Assembly: GCA_028288775.1 (NCBI GenBank)
Contig: JAQGHP010000460.1
Coordinates: 1-5,476, forward strand
Direction of reading: 5' to 3'
Source of the DNA: Phycisphaerales bacterium
GTDB lineage: Bacteria; Planctomycetota; Phycisphaerae; Tepidisphaerales; Tepidisphaeraceae
DNA length: 5,476 nt
The position numbers and the translations under genes are program-made. Below the pieces are notes generated by a model. It was not told the origin of the DNA and made no database searches. It saw nothing but the letters and a program-made list of their open reading frames with translations. How positions within the stretch are numbered: the stretch's first letter is position 1; each line of letters opens with the position of its first letter. Below are positions 5,329 to 5,476 of the stretch, one piece after another.

Positions 5329-5476
5329 GGTTTATCGGACAGCGGGCTTGTAGAGGAAGGATCGCGAACACCATCGCGGAAGTTCAGATGACGTGTCGCC
5401 GAACCGCCACTCGAACCCCGACCGCAGGTCAGTAATTCGTTTGCGAACGGCGGATTGACTCGCTTTGGCCAGTGGC

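Larger units (their letters stand above)
5211..5476. other. Upstream region of the ParA-CBM48 gene, no gene recognised
   Basis: I see no credible coding region here; the open frames are antisense extensions from the ParA gene. It holds the ribosome binding site, the possible promoter, and a short inverted repeat CGCGA (5363-5367) / TCGCG (5374-5378) with a six-base centre. The right-hand neighbour lies outside the window, so it is unknown whether this region is divergent or part of a longer transcript. Confidence 0.5.

Noticed and set aside
5407..5419. GGTTCGAGT on the minus strand, like a tRNA T-loop.
   Set aside because: The flanking bases do not form the 5-bp T-stem, and no acceptor stem, anticodon arm or CCA end is seen nearby.
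4350..5435. A 361-residue open frame on the plus strand opposite the ParA gene.
   Set aside because: It is the antisense of a clearly real gene with full ParA motifs. Long antisense frames are expected at this GC content, and its product is low-complexity and resembles no family.

Overview
The window looks like chromosomal DNA of a GC-rich bacterium, most likely a planctomycete (possibly class Phycisphaerae). This rests on recognition, not a search: a ParA ATPase joined to a glycogen-binding domain, a Uma2 protein, few clear Shine-Dalgarno sites on the plus strand, and an intergenic spacer of the 'VVSGQ' repeat type. The taxonomic call is inference.

Layout. Plus strand, left half: the 3' end of an adenylate-forming (PaaK/LuxE-like) enzyme runs in from the left edge (3-434). 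It is followed after 12 bases by a four-helix membrane protein with two separated CxxC pairs (447-1475), and then by a Uma2-family (DUF820) PD-(D/E)xK nuclease-like protein (1501-2097). Minus strand, right half, read right to left: a ParA/Soj-type ATPase with a C-terminal CBM48 domain (5210-3828), a 109-base repeat-rich spacer, and a 535-residue protein (3718-2111) whose N-terminal half aligns without gaps to key parts of the ParA fold but has lost the ATP-binding residues. The two halves converge, with only 13 bases between the Uma2 stop and the stop of the 535-residue gene, and no recognisable terminator there.

The candidate system is the minus-strand pair. An active-looking ParA ATPase carries a polysaccharide-binding module in place of the usual route to a chromosome or plasmid partner. 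The next gene is a catalytically dead ParA-like paralogue with a short N-terminal helical peptide, a Pro/Ala linker and an unrecognised C-terminal domain; no parB lies beside them in this window. A reasonable but untested reading is a ParA-type positioning or segregation device for a carbohydrate cargo such as glycogen granules, or a ParA whose activity is tuned by polysaccharide. The plus-strand genes show no evident functional link to it. The membrane protein and Uma2 genes use more A/T-ending codons than the first gene, which suggests accessory content.
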